From Candidatus Chloroploca sp. Khr17 (GTDB lineage Bacteria > Chloroflexota > Chloroflexia > Chloroflexales > Chloroflexaceae), in the NCBI RefSeq assembly GCF_004138165.1, contig NZ_RYFF01000009.1, positions 1-61,506 on the forward strand: a stretch of DNA of 61,506 nt, in the 5' to 3' direction. Each line of letters starts with the position of its first letter. Position 1 is the first letter of the stretch. This document shows positions 11,056 to 20,562 of this stretch, one piece after another. The translations under genes and the position numbers were made by a program. Below the pieces are notes generated by a model that was given only the letters and a program-made list of their open reading frames with translations, was not told the origin of the DNA and did not search any database.

Positions 11056-11207
11056 TTAGCCGGCGGGGGCTACCTGCGTGGCCGCAGGCGCGTCTGTGGT
11101 CTGGTCGCGCCGCAGCCACCAGTAGCCGAGCGCAAGCACCACCACACAGAGCGCCACGCCGGGCTCGTTGGCTGCGCATGCGGCACAAGCGTTGTATCGT
11201 TGCTCAT
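11056..11207 (-). pseudogene. Possible small single-helix membrane protein, apparently frameshifted
   Basis: GGGGA stands 7 bases before the ATG at 11207 (MSNDTTLVPHAQPTS), directly downstream of the BON gene. That frame becomes uncharacteristic. From about 11165 another frame reads PGVALCVVVLALGYWWLRRD followed by a short polar tail and ends at 11056, which looks like a membrane helix with a positive stop-transfer. A single frameshift would join the two into a protein of about 50 residues. It resembles no family I know. Confidence 0.3.
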
Positions 11208-11219
11208 GATCGTTCCCCA

Positions 11220-11885
11220 TCACTCCCGAATGACGATATCATTGGCGACCGTCGTCACGCCTTTTGCGCGCCAGGCCACATCTCTGGCGGTGTCGAACTC
11301 GGCCCAGGATTGGACCGTGCCGACCAGCGTCACATGCGAGCCCTCGACGAAAATAGCAATCGCGCTCGCATCAATCGCGGCGCTGCGATCCAGCGCCTTC
11401 CTGATCCCCGCTTCGATATCGCTCGCCGATACATGCGGCTGCACGATCGTGATGTCGTTGTCCACGCCCTTGACGTCCGCGACCCGCCAGGCGTCGGCCT
11501 CGGCGGCGCTGCGCTGGTAGTACCAGTCGGTGGTGCCACGCAGCGTCACCCAGCCATCTTCGACGGTGATCTGGATGCGGTCGCTCAGCACCGACGAGTC
11601 GAACTGCAGTGCGTCGGTGAGATGACGCGCGATCTCATCGTCGGCGTAGCGCTGGCTTGTGACGGGCGCGATCGTGAGCTCATTCATCAAGCCGCGCACC
11701 CCGACGATCCGCAACGCGTCGCGCTCGGCGGCCCATTTCTCGCTAGACAGTACGACGGCCCCGCGCAGCGTCACGACGCCATCCTTCACCGTGACGCCGA
11801 TATCGGTGATGGTGACCTCCGGATCCCATGTGAGTTCGTCGCGTACGTCGTCCTGGATCTGTCGGTCGGACTTGAAGCTTGGCAT
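11220..11885 (-). CDS. Triple BON-domain protein
   Basis: The 221-residue protein is three BON domains in a row (about 5-73, 80-150, 152-221). Each has the pattern ITV-DG-VTLRG followed by a helix and GV--V-N-I. BON domains bind phospholipids or other surfaces, and such proteins (OsmY-like) respond to osmotic and envelope stress. No clear signal peptide is present, so it is probably cytoplasmic. GAGGAG precedes the ATG. It lies 172 bases downstream of the CPBP protease gene. Confidence 0.88.
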   Translation of the reverse strand: MPSFKSDRQIQDDVRDELTWDPEVTITDIGVTVKDGVVTLRGAVVLSSEKWAAERDALRIVGVRGLMNELTIAPVTSQRYADDEIARHLTDALQFDSSVLSDRIQITVEDGWVTLRGTTDWYYQRSAAEADAWRVADVKGVDNDITIVQPHVSASDIEAGIRKALDRSAAIDASAIAIFVEGSHVTLVGTVQSWAEFDTARDVAWRAKGVTTVANDIVIRE

Positions 11886-12057
11886 AGAAGTACTCCTCGT
11901 TATGTCATGTATGAAGAGGCATGCGCCCCTACCAAAGTCAGGATCGCCAATTGCGGGTTGGTTCGTATAGCGTGCGCCCGTTTAGGTTGCGCGCCTGGAG
12001 CAGTGGAAAAACCGCGAAAGTAGTGCTGCACCGACGCCGGCAGGCCGTTGTCCTGAT

Positions 12058-13143
12058 TCATCGTGTTTCCCCTCCGCTGAAATTGACTCCTTCAGCCTGC
12101 CGTTCTGCTGGCAGCGTTACGCCCTCGGATGGCCGCAGGCGCCACATGCGATCCGTGATGATCAGCGTCACCGTCATGATGAACATTGCAGCGTACACGC
12201 CTACCGTGACCGGTAGCCAGAACCCGGCGGTGTTGTTGACGGCGGTGTGCAATAATACGACGAGCCAGAGGTTGCCCTTCGTGCGGTTGAAGAACCAGGT
12301 GAAGAGCACCGTGGTCGGAATAGTGATCACAATGCGCAACAGAATGCCGGGCAGGCCGTCGGGAAAGATGCCGTGGTAGACGCCCTGGAGGTGGAGCGGC
12401 ACGTGCCAGAGGCCCCAGACCACGCTCAGCAGCAGGCTCGCTACGAGCGGGCTGTACCGCGCCTGGAGCCGTGGCAGCGCAAATCCGCGCCAGCCAGCCT
12501 CTTCGCCGAGTGGTCCGCCGTAGAGCAGCGTCGCAACAAATGTTGTCACGAGCAGCGGCAGCAGCTCGCGCACCGGCTCGGTGCGCGGCCAGGGCGGCAG
12601 CGGCTGCCCCAGCAGGGCAAGCAATGCGAGGCCCAGTAGGCTGATGATCACCGGCAGCAGCAGCGCCACGCCGTACCAGATCGGCGGCACCCGCCAGGCG
12701 GCGAGCGTTCGGAGCAGATCGCGTACGCCGCGACGGCGGCTGAAGACGTTCCACACGATCCAGGCCGGTAGCAACGTGATGACCAGCCACAGCAGCACCG
12801 CCACCGCCGGGCGTGTGCTCTCGAACGGGTTCGACACGACGGTGATATTCAGCCACACGGTTCCTGCGAGCACCGCGCCCGCCAGCCAGCGCTGGCGTCG
12901 TGGCGAGGCCAGTGCCTGCTGCTCGGGGGCGAGTAGCCCGGCAAGCGCGATTGCGGCCAGGGTTGGGCCATAGGCGGCGATGATGCCGAGCCAGCCGGCG
13001 CTGATCGGGTCGGCGTCGGCAAGCAAAGACTGTAGCCCCCAGATGCTCCAGGAGAGCGCAAAGGTCAGGCCGAAAAAGGCAAGCACCGCGTGCCGCTGAA
13101 CCAGCGACCGGAGTTGCGGTGCGGTAGAAGCGGTGGCACTCAT
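12058..13143 (-). CDS. CPBP family intramembrane glutamic metalloprotease-like protein
   Basis: The 361-residue protein has about eight to ten membrane helices. It carries the CPBP/Abi motifs in order: EEAGWRGF (glutamates, about 223-230), the WGLWHVPLH motif and the HTAVNNT segment. These mark the CAAX-protease/bacteriocin-processing (CPBP) family, which cleaves or protects membrane proteins. Its ATG overlaps the stop of the GIN-domain lipoprotein gene as ATGA, so the two are translationally coupled. The substrate is unknown. Confidence 0.88.
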   Translation of the reverse strand: MSATASTAPQLRSLVQRHAVLAFFGLTFALSWSIWGLQSLLADADPISAGWLGIIAAYGPTLAAIALAGLLAPEQQALASPRRQRWLAGAVLAGTVWLNITVVSNPFESTRPAVAVLLWLVITLLPAWIVWNVFSRRRGVRDLLRTLAAWRVPPIWYGVALLLPVIISLLGLALLALLGQPLPPWPRTEPVRELLPLLVTTFVATLLYGGPLGEEAGWRGFALPRLQARYSPLVASLLLSVVWGLWHVPLHLQGVYHGIFPDGLPGILLRIVITIPTTVLFTWFFNRTKGNLWLVVLLHTAVNNTAGFWLPVTVGVYAAMFIMTVTLIITDRMWRLRPSEGVTLPAERQAEGVNFSGGETR

Positions 13144-13814
13144 GGTGTGCGCTGCCGGATCGAGCCGACGCCGGTGACCTGTTCGTGCAGTTCAGGGCTA
13201 CCGATGTACGCGATGCTCCCCGCGCCGCTAATCGTCGCGTCGAGCCGCTCGCTCACGTTCACCACCACGCTGCCGAACCCGCTGAGATCAACCGTTGCCC
13301 GCTCGCTGACGAGGGCCGCGCCATCGTAATTGCCCGCGCCGCTGAGCGTCACATGCTGTTCGACCACGGTGCCCCCGATGCTCACCGGCCCCGCGCCCGA
13401 GTGGTTCACGGTCAGTTGGTCGCCGCTGAGATCACGCACGCTGACCGTGCCTGCGCCCGCGAAGCTGATCGCCGTGAGCTCCTTGACCGTTACCGTGAAG
13501 GTGACACGGGTCGCGTCACTAAAGCCCTGGTTCGCATTGATGCCCAGGTAGAGGGTGTCGCCGCGCACGTCGCCCAGCACGATTGCCTGGAGATTGTCGT
13601 CAGTCTCGACCGTGAGGCTATCGGTGTCGCCCTGGGTGACCACCACCTCGCCTACACCAGTGACATCAATCGCGGTGAAGGTGCCGACCACGCGCGTTTC
13701 GGTCGTGACGTTCCCTGAACCCTGGAGCTGGCCAAGGCCCAGATTAACCGTTACACATCCGCTGAAGGCCAGGCCCAGCAAGACAAGCAGCGTGAGTCTA
13801 TGTAGCGTATGCAT
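13140..13814 (-). CDS. GIN-domain (DUF2807) putative lipoprotein
   Basis: The 224-residue protein has an N-terminal signal with a lipobox-like LAFSGC, then a repetitive beta-rich DUF2807 (putative auto-transporter adhesin, head GIN) domain. Repeated blocks such as ISFAGAGTVSV, TLSGAGNYDG, VDLSGFGSVVV and TISGAGSIAYIG indicate a right-handed beta helix. GGGAGG lies 6 bases before the ATG at 13814. It should be exported and lipid-anchored. It is coupled to the CPBP protease, which suggests a common envelope role; its biochemical role is unknown. Confidence 0.85.
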   Translation of the reverse strand: MHTLHRLTLLVLLGLAFSGCVTVNLGLGQLQGSGNVTTETRVVGTFTAIDVTGVGEVVVTQGDTDSLTVETDDNLQAIVLGDVRGDTLYLGINANQGFSDATRVTFTVTVKELTAISFAGAGTVSVRDLSGDQLTVNHSGAGPVSIGGTVVEQHVTLSGAGNYDGAALVSERATVDLSGFGSVVVNVSERLDATISGAGSIAYIGSPELHEQVTGVGSIRQRTP

Positions 13815-13853
13815 ACAAGCCTCCCTTTTTGTAATCAAACCCAGATAAGTTTT

Positions 13854-13980
13854 CTAGATGCAATACCTTGCAAAGAAGGCGGTTATTTTGACGCAAAGGC
13901 GCAAAGGCGCAACGTTTTTCGCGTAGGTGAGCAACCCTTCGCGCCTTCGCGTGAGCTTCTTTGACACGTATTGGTTCTAG
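13854..13980. mobile_element. Non-autonomous element R2, copy A
   Basis: The 127-bp element is bounded by CTAG with imperfect inverted ends of about 25 bp (left CTAGATGCAATACC...CAAAGAAG; right, reversed, CTAGAACCAATACG...CAAAGAAG). The middle contains GACGCAAAGGCGCAAAGG and CTTCGCGTGAGC. The inverted copy at 19829-19948 matches it almost throughout. Its right end supplies the TAG stop of the glycine-rich gene. Confidence 0.7.
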
Positions 13981-14159
13981 ATGGGCGTTTCTTCGGGCGC
14001 ATCATGTTTCGCCGTGTCACTGTGCTTGCGCTTCTGATCGAGGCTCGTACCAATCGCCGTGCCAATCGCTACACCCAACGCGAGCCCGATAGCAATATTA
14101 TTCATTGCAACCCCCAAAGCGAGTCCCAAGCCTACTCCAATGGCGATGCCTATGCCCAT
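13977..14159 (-). CDS. Small glycine-zipper-like membrane protein
   Basis: The 60-residue protein has a strongly hydrophobic, Gly/Ala-rich half (GIGIAIGVGLGLALGV, then IAIGLALGVAIGTAIG), giving two GxxxG-type helices, and then a polar charged tail (DQKRKHSDTAKHDAPEETPI). A TTG at 14174 in the same frame is an alternative start. Its stop codon lies in the end of mobile element R2. A candidate regulon promoter lies about 190 bases upstream. No family name can be given with certainty. Confidence 0.6.
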   Translation of the reverse strand: MGIGIAIGVGLGLALGVAMNNIAIGLALGVAIGTAIGTSLDQKRKHSDTAKHDAPEETPI

Positions 14160-14351
14160 CGAGTTCTCTTTCAAGGTATCTTCTTTCTTTGTAGCTTGTT
14201 ACATGCCTAGTCCAGCGCATAGCGCTCACCGCCCACCGCACGACACACAGCCCCAGGGCAGAGGATCAGCGGTAGCTCAGGGGAAGGGCATGACGGAAAA
14301 GGGGAGTGCGCACGTGGTCGGGGCGATCGTGCAAGGCGGGCAGTATGATTC

Positions 14352-14427
14352 AGCATAGCACGCGCAGCGCGGGTGTTCTAGCGGGCAAGGCCGCGCCCCT
14401 GAGCGCCATTCACCTGACCTTGTCAGG
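14352..14427 (-). promoter_or_regulatory. Candidate regulon promoter, copy 2
   Basis: On the minus strand the -10 TATGCT (14357-14352) sits in CGTGCTATGCTGA, and the palindrome CCTGACCTTGTCAGG (14413-14427) lies 55 nt upstream. Copy 3 at 18555-18632 has the identical 13-base -10 context. It would transcribe the glycine-rich gene, and possibly the GIN/CPBP pair, with a leader of about 180 nt. The 14160-14509 stretch has no gene I can support apart from this signal. Confidence 0.5.
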
Positions 14428-14509
14428 AGAGACCCTGTGGCTCCGATGGGCTCGTCGTCTGGCGATAATGGCAGCGGCGGCGATAGAGCGTCAGGTGAAC
14501 CGCCGCAGA

Positions 14510-17353
14510 TCAGGGTGTTTCAACTGTGGTCCTCCGCTTGCTGCCCATGCCCCCAGCCAGGCGGCCCAGATACCAGACCGCCTTGCTCAGTTCGCGCAGC
14601 CAGAGCACGCTGCTGGCAACGAGTACACAGGTCAGCCAGTCGCTGCCTTGCAAAGGCACGGTATCGAAGGCGCGCTGCAAGAGCGGTACGTAGATCACCG
14701 CGACCTGGAGTACCAGCGATAGGACGACGGCACCAAACAGCCAGGCATTGTGGAAGAGCCGGTAGAAGGCGCTGTGCGTGTCCGAGCGTGCGTTCAAGAC
14801 ATTGAACATCTGAAAGAGTACGAGCGTTGTGAGGGCCATCGTCCGGCCATAGGCCATGGTGCCCGAGCCGGCGATTAGGCCGCCCGGCAAAGCGGCGTCG
14901 AGTACCAGAAGCGTTCCAACGGCCATGATGACGCCGACAAAGGCGATCCCAAACCACATCGTGCGCGTGATCACCCCGCTGCCCTGCGCCCGGGGCTGCT
15001 GCTGCATCACCGCAGGGTCGGCGGGGTCGAGACCGAGCGCGAGCGCGGGGGCGCCGTCGGTCACCAGGTTGATCCATAGCATATGGGTGGCGAGCAGCGG
15101 GGCAATGATCGCGCTATCGCCGCTGGCCGTCAGGCCAAGTTGATCCGCCAGCACAACGCCCCCGAACATGGTCAGGACCTCGCCGATATTGCTCGACAAC
15201 AGGAAGCGCAGGAACTTTTGGATATTGGCGACGATGGAGCGGCCCTCGCCTACCGCTACCACGATGGTGGCGAAGTTGTCGTCGGTCAGGATCATATCGG
15301 CGGCTGCCTTCGAGACATCCGTGCCGCTGATGCCCATCGCCACCCCGATATTGGCCGCTTTGAGCGCAGGCGCGTCATTCACACCATCGCCGGTCATCGC
15401 CACCACCGCGCCGTTCTGTTGCAGGGCTTTGACGATGCGCAGCTTATGCTCTGGGGCAACGCGGGCATAGACCGACGCCTCGTCTACGACGGTCCTGAGC
15501 TTCTCATCTGACATGCGCTCCAACTCTGCGCCCGTGATTGCAGCAGACGATGTGACGATGCCGAGCTCACGCGCAATGGCGGCTGCGGTCTGGGGGTGAT
15601 CGCCAGTGATCATAATGGTGCGGATACCGGCACCTTTGGCTAGCGCGATGGCGGCTCCGGCCTCAGCTCGGGGCGGGTCGATCATGCCAACCAGTCCCAA
15701 AAAGACCAACTTCTGCTCAACCTGCTCGTTCAACGCATCGGGGTTGGCAAGCGCATCTGGCGGCAGGGTGCGAAAGGCAATCCCCAGCGTGCGCAGGGAG
15801 GCATCGGCAAGCTCCGCATTGGCCGCAAGGATGTGCGCGCGACGTTCCTCGCTCAGCTGATGAGAACCGTCATCCATCCACTCCTCCTGGCACCGGGCCA
15901 GCAGGATGCCGGGGGCACCCTTGGTGAAAACAAACAAACGGTCAGGGTGCTCGGCGTCAGTATGGACGGTGCTCATCAGCTTGCGCTCCGACGAAAACGG
16001 CATTTCGCCAACCCGCGGAAAGCGTGCGTCGAGGGCCGTGTCGGTGAGACCTGCCTTGCGCGCGGCGACGATGAGCGCCCCTTCAGTGGGATCGCCCTGG
16101 ATTACCCAGCGCCCCTCGTGCTCCTGAAGGACAGCATTATTCGCCCGATCGGCCGCGCGGAGGAGGGCCGTTACCTCGGCACGTAGCGTATCGTCGTCCA
16201 GAACCTGATCATGCTGCCACAACTCGCCCTCGGGGGCATAGCCTGTGCCGCGCAACTCCACACGCCCGCTAGCAGTCACAATCGTGCGCACGGTCATCTC
16301 GTTTTTGGTCAGCGTCCCAGTCTTATCAGACGCGATGATATTGGCCGAGCCAAGCGTCTCGACTGCGGGCAACTTGCGGATGATCGCTCCGCGCTTGGCC
16401 ATGCGCAGCATGCCCAGCGACAGAACCGCCGTCACGATGGCGGGCAGTCCCTCGGGCACGGCGGCCACGGCCAATGCTACCCCCAGGATGAGCACATCCA
16501 CCAGCCCGTTCAGATCACGGATGCCATCGATCACGACGATCATTGCGATCATCACCGCCGCGATGCCCACGACGATCAGGCCCAGCAGCTTGCCTGTGCG
16601 ATCGAGTTCCTGCTGAAGCGGCGTCGGGTCGCGCGTGGCCTGCTGCAGCATCCCCGCGATCTTGCCCATTTCAGTGTGCATACCCGTCGCAGTCACCACC
16701 GCACGACCACGACCGTAGCTGGCGGCTGTGCCGCTAAATACGCTGTTGCTGCGATCGCCGATACTGAGTTCCTGGGGCAGCGGGTTACTGTCTTTCGCGA
16801 CCGGCAGGCTCTCACCGGTGAGCGAGGCTTCGGCGACCTGGAGCGCGATGGCGGAGGTCAAGCGCCCGTCGGCGGGGATCGTGTCGCCCGCTTCGATCTG
16901 CATCATATCGCCGGGCACCAGGTCGCGGGTCGGCACGCGCTGGAGTTGCCCATCACGCAGCACAGACGCCTCGGCTGCGGTCATCGCCCGCAGCGCCGCG
17001 ACCGAGCGATCCGCCCGCGCCTCCTGGACATAGCCCAGCACCCCGTTAAAAAGCACAATCGCGAAGATCACCAGGGCTTCGTAGGGCACCGATGTGGCAC
17101 CTTCATAGGCCCAGAGCGCCAGCGAGGTTATGGCAGCAATCAACAGCAGTCCGATCAGCACGTTCTGAAACTGAGCCAGGAACCGCCGCCAGGCTGGGGT
17201 TGGCGTTTCGGCCTGGAGCATGTTGGGGCCATGCTGGGCAAGGCGTCGGTGCGCCTCCTCAGTGGCGAGGCCATTGATGGCGTCACTGTCAAAGGCGACG
17301 AGAACGGTTTCGGCTGGGTGCTGATAGGCCACCGCGGGATCAAGATGGGCCAT
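14510..17353 (-). CDS. Calcium-type P2A P-type ATPase
   Basis: The 947-residue protein has the P-ATPase motifs TGES (about 179), [11 protein letters not shown] with the phosphorylated Asp at about 343, KGAPG, DPPR and [12 protein letters not shown]. Membrane residues match the SERCA calcium site II: PEGLP in M4, SSNIGEV in M5 and [14 protein letters not shown] in M6. Calcium export is therefore the best call, with Mn2+ also possible. AAGGAAG precedes the ATG at 17353. It is the last gene of a likely three-gene operon with the two membrane proteins upstream. Confidence 0.92.
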   Translation of the reverse strand: MAHLDPAVAYQHPAETVLVAFDSDAINGLATEEAHRRLAQHGPNMLQAETPTPAWRRFLAQFQNVLIGLLLIAAITSLALWAYEGATSVPYEALVIFAIVLFNGVLGYVQEARADRSVAALRAMTAAEASVLRDGQLQRVPTRDLVPGDMMQIEAGDTIPADGRLTSAIALQVAEASLTGESLPVAKDSNPLPQELSIGDRSNSVFSGTAASYGRGRAVVTATGMHTEMGKIAGMLQQATRDPTPLQQELDRTGKLLGLIVVGIAAVMIAMIVVIDGIRDLNGLVDVLILGVALAVAAVPEGLPAIVTAVLSLGMLRMAKRGAIIRKLPAVETLGSANIIASDKTGTLTKNEMTVRTIVTASGRVELRGTGYAPEGELWQHDQVLDDDTLRAEVTALLRAADRANNAVLQEHEGRWVIQGDPTEGALIVAARKAGLTDTALDARFPRVGEMPFSSERKLMSTVHTDAEHPDRLFVFTKGAPGILLARCQEEWMDDGSHQLSEERRAHILAANAELADASLRTLGIAFRTLPPDALANPDALNEQVEQKLVFLGLVGMIDPPRAEAGAAIALAKGAGIRTIMITGDHPQTAAAIARELGIVTSSAAITGAELERMSDEKLRTVVDEASVYARVAPEHKLRIVKALQQNGAVVAMTGDGVNDAPALKAANIGVAMGISGTDVSKAAADMILTDDNFATIVVAVGEGRSIVANIQKFLRFLLSSNIGEVLTMFGGVVLADQLGLTASGDSAIIAPLLATHMLWINLVTDGAPALALGLDPADPAVMQQQPRAQGSGVITRTMWFGIAFVGVIMAVGTLLVLDAALPGGLIAGSGTMAYGRTMALTTLVLFQMFNVLNARSDTHSAFYRLFHNAWLFGAVVLSLVLQVAVIYVPLLQRAFDTVPLQGSDWLTCVLVASSVLWLRELSKAVWYLGRLAGGMGSKRRTTVETP

Positions 17354-17397
17354 TGGTTGCTTCCTTGGATCATTGAGCGGAGCCGTCACTGCAAGCC

Positions 17398-17952
17398 TTA
17401 GCTTGGCGTCCCCTCCACATCAAGCACATAGCACCCCGCCCGCGACGGGTGATCTTCCACCAGCGTCCCTGGCCTGACCCCGCGCAGCAGCCATAGCACG
17501 AGCCAATCGCCGCCGGCAGCAAGGGTATGGATCACGCCGAAGAGCAGCAGGGCTGCGTTGTCCATGATGAGGCTCAGCGCGTAGGGGATGAGGCCCAGCA
17601 CAAGCCCAGGCATCAGCCCGCCGAGCCGGTAGGCACCTATGTCAATGGGGCCTTCCAGATGGGCGTAGGGCGTCAGCATCTTCCATTGGACGCCATAGGT
17701 GACACGCGTGGCTGGGCTCTTGCTCGCAAACTGCCAGGTCAGCCCGTGGATCAATTCATGCACCGCAATGCTGACAAGCATCACCGCGAAGAACAAGACC
17801 GCCCCTGGCAACGTAACCGTCACCTGGAGCTCGCCGCGCAGCAAGACAAAGAGGCTGAGCTGCGCTAGCGCGATAGGGAGACCAATGCCCAGCGCGACCA
17901 CATTGGCGCGTAGCATCGAAACTGAGAGGTCGCGTTGCTGTTTCATGTTCAT
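17398..17952 (-). CDS. DUF3267-type putative zinc metalloprotease membrane protein
   Basis: The 184-residue protein has four or five membrane helices and the motif VHELIHG (HExxH) at about residue 62, the DUF3267/M50-like zinc-binding pattern. A possible third ligand region is LEGPIDIGAYRLGG. GAGGAG precedes the ATG at 17952. It stands 44 bases upstream of the Ca2+-type ATPase and 23 bases after the DUF4405 gene. The association suggests a role in processing or supporting membrane proteins, but no substrate is known. Confidence 0.78.
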   Translation of the reverse strand: MNMKQQRDLSVSMLRANVVALGIGLPIALAQLSLFVLLRGELQVTVTLPGAVLFFAVMLVSIAVHELIHGLTWQFASKSPATRVTYGVQWKMLTPYAHLEGPIDIGAYRLGGLMPGLVLGLIPYALSLIMDNAALLLFGVIHTLAAGGDWLVLWLLRGVRPGTLVEDHPSRAGCYVLDVEGTPS

Positions 17953-17975
17953 AGCAGGCTCCTCTGCGTCAAACG

Positions 17976-18314
17976 CTACGCCATCGGCTTGCGCTCAACA
18001 CTGGTCAGAAAGCGTACACACCCAGTGAGAGCCTTCCAGTCGATGACGATGTGCATCATCGTGACCAGGCTTGCCGCAACGCTGAGCCAGAAGTGAACGT
18101 TGGCCCACTGGGCTTTGGTCAGGATGAGCATAATGAGCCCCCCCGAGTGCGGGCCTGCCGGCGCAACATACAGGAGGAAACCAGTAAGGGCGGCGAGGAT
18201 CCAGAGCACAATGAGGGTCAAGGCAATCAGCGCCCGCAGACGGGCCTTTTGCCCACTCTTGCGATGCCGATCAGCGGTATGGGCGGGCCCAAGCACACGA
18301 GGGTCAGAACTCAT
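17976..18314 (-). CDS. DUF4405-type two/three-helix membrane protein
   Basis: The 112-residue protein starts with a basic cytosolic stretch (1-27), then hydrophobic segments at about 28-50 and 65-90. Histidines in NVHFWLS and MMHIVIDW are spaced as in DUF4405/cytochrome b-like small proteins; haem binding is possible but unproven. AAAGGA lies before the ATG at 18314. It is the first gene of the probable operon with the DUF3267 protein and the Ca2+-type ATPase. A candidate regulon promoter lies about 240 bases upstream. Confidence 0.7.
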   Translation of the reverse strand: MSSDPRVLGPAHTADRHRKSGQKARLRALIALTLIVLWILAALTGFLLYVAPAGPHSGGLIMLILTKAQWANVHFWLSVAASLVTMMHIVIDWKALTGCVRFLTSVERKPMA

Positions 18315-18554
18315 AGGTATTTCCTTTCGCGCCGCCGAGGTGGCGGGCAAACGAACTGGCAAGCTTGATCCCAGCGCGACAGTGTGCGCTGCCGGATCGC
18401 CCCGCGACCCTTGACCTGCTCGTGCGTATGTGAAATGTATCAAGCCTTTTGGTGCCCAGACCGACAGAGTGCTGGGGCGACAGTGCACGTCCGGCTAGCC
18501 CTCACCAGCAGGTGACAGGGCCAGCACGTAGATAGGCGAGGTGGCGCTACCCTC

Positions 18555-18632
18555 AGCATAGCACGGGTACAGGAACCGGGGAAGCGGGATCAGCAGGCAA
18601 GAACGCACAATGGTTTGCCTGACAATGTCAGG
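18555..18632 (-). promoter_or_regulatory. Candidate regulon promoter, copy 3
   Basis: On the minus strand the -10 TATGCT (18560-18555) lies within CGTGCTATGCTGA, with the perfect palindrome CCTGACAATGTCAGG at 18618-18632, 57 nt upstream. It points toward the DUF4405/DUF3267/Ca2+-ATPase operon. The palindrome also lies 66 bases beyond the kdpE stop. Spacing and sequence match the copies at 951-1027 and 14352-14427. Confidence 0.55.
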
Positions 18633-18697
18633 TTCCGCCCTTATGATCTTTCAGCCGCCGCTGCTACGCGAGCAACGCGGACGTCGTGGCGGTGCGG

Positions 18698-19399
18698 CTA
18701 CCCCTCGTCACGAAGCCGGTAACCAACTCCCGGCTCGGTGATCAAATAGCGGGGCCGCGATGGGTCAGCCTCAAGCTTATGGCGGAGGTGCTGCATATAG
18801 ATGCGGACATAGTGCGCAGCGTCAGCATACTCTGGCCCCCAGACGTCGTGGAGCAATTGGCGCTGTGTGACGACCCGCCCCAGATTACGAACCAGGGTGA
18901 CGAGCAAGCGGTACTCGATCGGCGTGAGATGGACATCTACGCCGTTCCGCATCACGGTTCGCCGGACCAGATCCACCTGGATATCGCCAAAGCTCACGAC
19001 TGGTGCCTCGCCGACCGCTGTACTTGCCGTGCGGCGCAGGGCGACACGGATGCGCGCAAGGAGCTCGCCGACACCAAAGGGCTTGGTCAGGTAATCGTCG
19101 GCCCCGGCGTCGAGCAAGGCAATCTTGTCTTGCTCCTGGCCGCGAGCGGTGAGGATGACCACCGGCACGGTCGACCAGTTCCTAATGCGGCGGAGCACCT
19201 CCAGACCATCTAGATCTGGTAGGCCGAGGTCAAGGATCACACAGGCCGGTTGTAGCTGCGCCGCCTGTTCGACACCCTCCTGGCCCGTACCTGTCTCGAG
19301 CACACGGTAGCCGTGGCTCACCAGTGAGGTGCGCAGAAACCGTCGGATCTGGAGTTCGTCCTCGATGACGAGGATGGCTAGCTGTGGCTGCATCAGCAT
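18698..19399 (-). CDS. kdpE: KdpE response regulator
   Basis: The 233-residue OmpR-family regulator has an N-terminal receiver with the acidic pair Glu13/Asp14, phospho-acceptor Asp57 (VILDLGLPD) and Lys in LTKPFG. The C-terminal winged helix ends with YLITEPGVGYRL, typical of KdpE. It is the partner of KdpD at 24819-27593 and should activate kdpFABC under K+ limitation. GAGGG precedes the ATG. It is separated from kdpC by about 525 bases containing two mobile elements, so it is likely transcribed from its own promoter. Confidence 0.93.
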   Translation of the reverse strand: MLMQPQLAILVIEDELQIRRFLRTSLVSHGYRVLETGTGQEGVEQAAQLQPACVILDLGLPDLDGLEVLRRIRNWSTVPVVILTARGQEQDKIALLDAGADDYLTKPFGVGELLARIRVALRRTASTAVGEAPVVSFGDIQVDLVRRTVMRNGVDVHLTPIEYRLLVTLVRNLGRVVTQRQLLHDVWGPEYADAAHYVRIYMQHLRHKLEADPSRPRYLITEPGVGYRLRDEG

Positions 19400-19509
19400 C
19401 CTGTTCCCTCGCCGCCCGCTCGCCGTGGCTCAGGTGCCGATGACGCTGGCAGCACCTGTATTATACCAATGGCGGCAGCCGATCTGCCAGAGGCATAAGT
19501 GCTGCCGCT

Positions 19510-19764
19510 AGGTCGATCGCATCATACGAAACCGGATACAAACATGCGCTCTCTGTGGCAGCATGTGCATGCAACCAGCGGCGCAAACGGCGGCCCCCGG
19601 CCCTGTAGGCGCACCCGACAACCACGGGGTGGGCCCCCGCGAGGGGTGGGCCCCCGCGAGGGGTGGGCCCCCGCGAGGGGTGCCCCTACAGGGCCGGGTC
19701 CGGTGTACGGGCACCCCTTGCGGGTGCCCTGGTGGGGTGCATACATGGAAGATGCGATTGCCCT
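19510..19764. mobile_element. Non-autonomous element R1, copy 2
   Basis: The ends are AGGTCGATCGCATC (19510-19523) and GATGCGATTGCCCT (19751-19764), 12 of 14 bases inverted-complementary. The same internal end sequence CATCATACGAAACCGGATAC is present as in copy 1. The interior has three tandem 19-base units GGTGGGCCCCCGCGAGGGG. The flanks resemble a decayed 12-base duplication (8 of 12). It lies between kdpC and kdpE. Confidence 0.7.
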
Positions 19765-19828
19765 GGCGCTGCCACGTATTGCGCCCTTCTGTTGCCTGCG
19801 GCGCATATGCCGCGCACCTACAGCCGGT

Positions 19829-19948
19829 CTAGGGCCAATACGTTTCAAAGAAGCTCACGCCAAGCCGCGAAGGGTGAGCGCACCTGCACGAAAACCTTTG
19901 CGCCTTTGCGTCAAAAAAACCGCCTTATTTGAAAGGTATTGCGTCTAG
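19829..19948. mobile_element. Non-autonomous element R2, copy B, overlapping the kdpC 3' end
   Basis: The 120-bp element is inverted relative to copy A (13854-13980). It is bounded by CTAG with ends CTAGACGCAATACC... and CTAGGGCCAATACG..., sharing the GACGCAAAGGCGCAAAGG core and GGCGTGAGCTTCTTTGA. Its right end reads in frame into kdpC and encodes the last seven residues plus the stop. Confidence 0.7.
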
Positions 19949-20530
19949 GGCCAGGTTGAGGCGCAGCACGTTCACCCGCATCTCGCCCAGGAGGCCGAGG
20001 TCGCGGCCCTCGGTGTATTGCGCGACGAGCTCGCGCACCTGTTCCTCGCTCAGGCCGCGGGCCTGGGCCACCCGCCGCACCTGAAACGCTGCCGCCGCTG
20101 GGCTGATGTGCGGGTCGAGCCCGCTGCCCGATGCAGTGACCAGATCGGCAGGGTAGGGCGGGGTGGCCTGCGGGTCGGCAGCGCGCAAGGCGTCGATCCG
20201 GGCCTGCACTGCCTCGGCCAGCGCCGGGTTGAGCGGGCCAAGGTTTGAGCCCGACGAGCCGACCAGCGCGTCGCCGTTGAAGGCGTTGTAGGGATGCACC
20301 CCCGTGGCCGAGAGCCGACCCCAGAAGTAGCGTGGGTCATCGAAGGGCTGGCCGATCAAGTTCGAGCCCCTAACCTGGCCGTCTTCGACAATCAGCGAGC
20401 CGTTCGCCTGGGCGGGGAAGACGACTTGGGCGATCCCGGTAACCAGCAGCGGGTAGCCGATGCCGGTGATCAGGGTCAGCACAAGCAGGCTGACCAGGGC
20501 CGGGCGAAACTGTTGTCCGATTAGGTTCAT
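19925..20530 (-). CDS. kdpC: KdpC, K+-transporting ATPase chaperone subunit
   Basis: The 201-residue protein has a single N-terminal membrane helix (about 8-30) and conserved blocks: GSNLIGQPF (residues about 60), [45 protein letters not shown], and [13 protein letters not shown]. It assists ATP binding and assembly of KdpFABC. The ATG at 20530 has AAAGGA 9 bases upstream. Unusually, the last seven residues (LDAIPFK) are encoded by the end of a mobile repeat element, so the native C-terminus was replaced or trimmed. Confidence 0.94.
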   Translation of the reverse strand: MNLIGQQFRPALVSLLVLTLITGIGYPLLVTGIAQVVFPAQANGSLIVEDGQVRGSNLIGQPFDDPRYFWGRLSATGVHPYNAFNGDALVGSSGSNLGPLNPALAEAVQARIDALRAADPQATPPYPADLVTASGSGLDPHISPAAAAFQVRRVAQARGLSEEQVRELVAQYTEGRDLGLLGEMRVNVLRLNLALDAIPFK

Positions 20531-20562
20531 TGGAGACAATCCTTTGCGCGCACGAAAGCTAG

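Noticed and set aside
14261-14300. tRNA-like string GGTAGCTCAGGGG
   Set aside because: No matching acceptor, anticodon or T arms could be built around it.
16211-17401. Long plus-strand open frame opposite the Ca2+-type ATPase
   Set aside because: It is an antisense shadow in GC-rich DNA. The minus strand carries all P-ATPase motifs.
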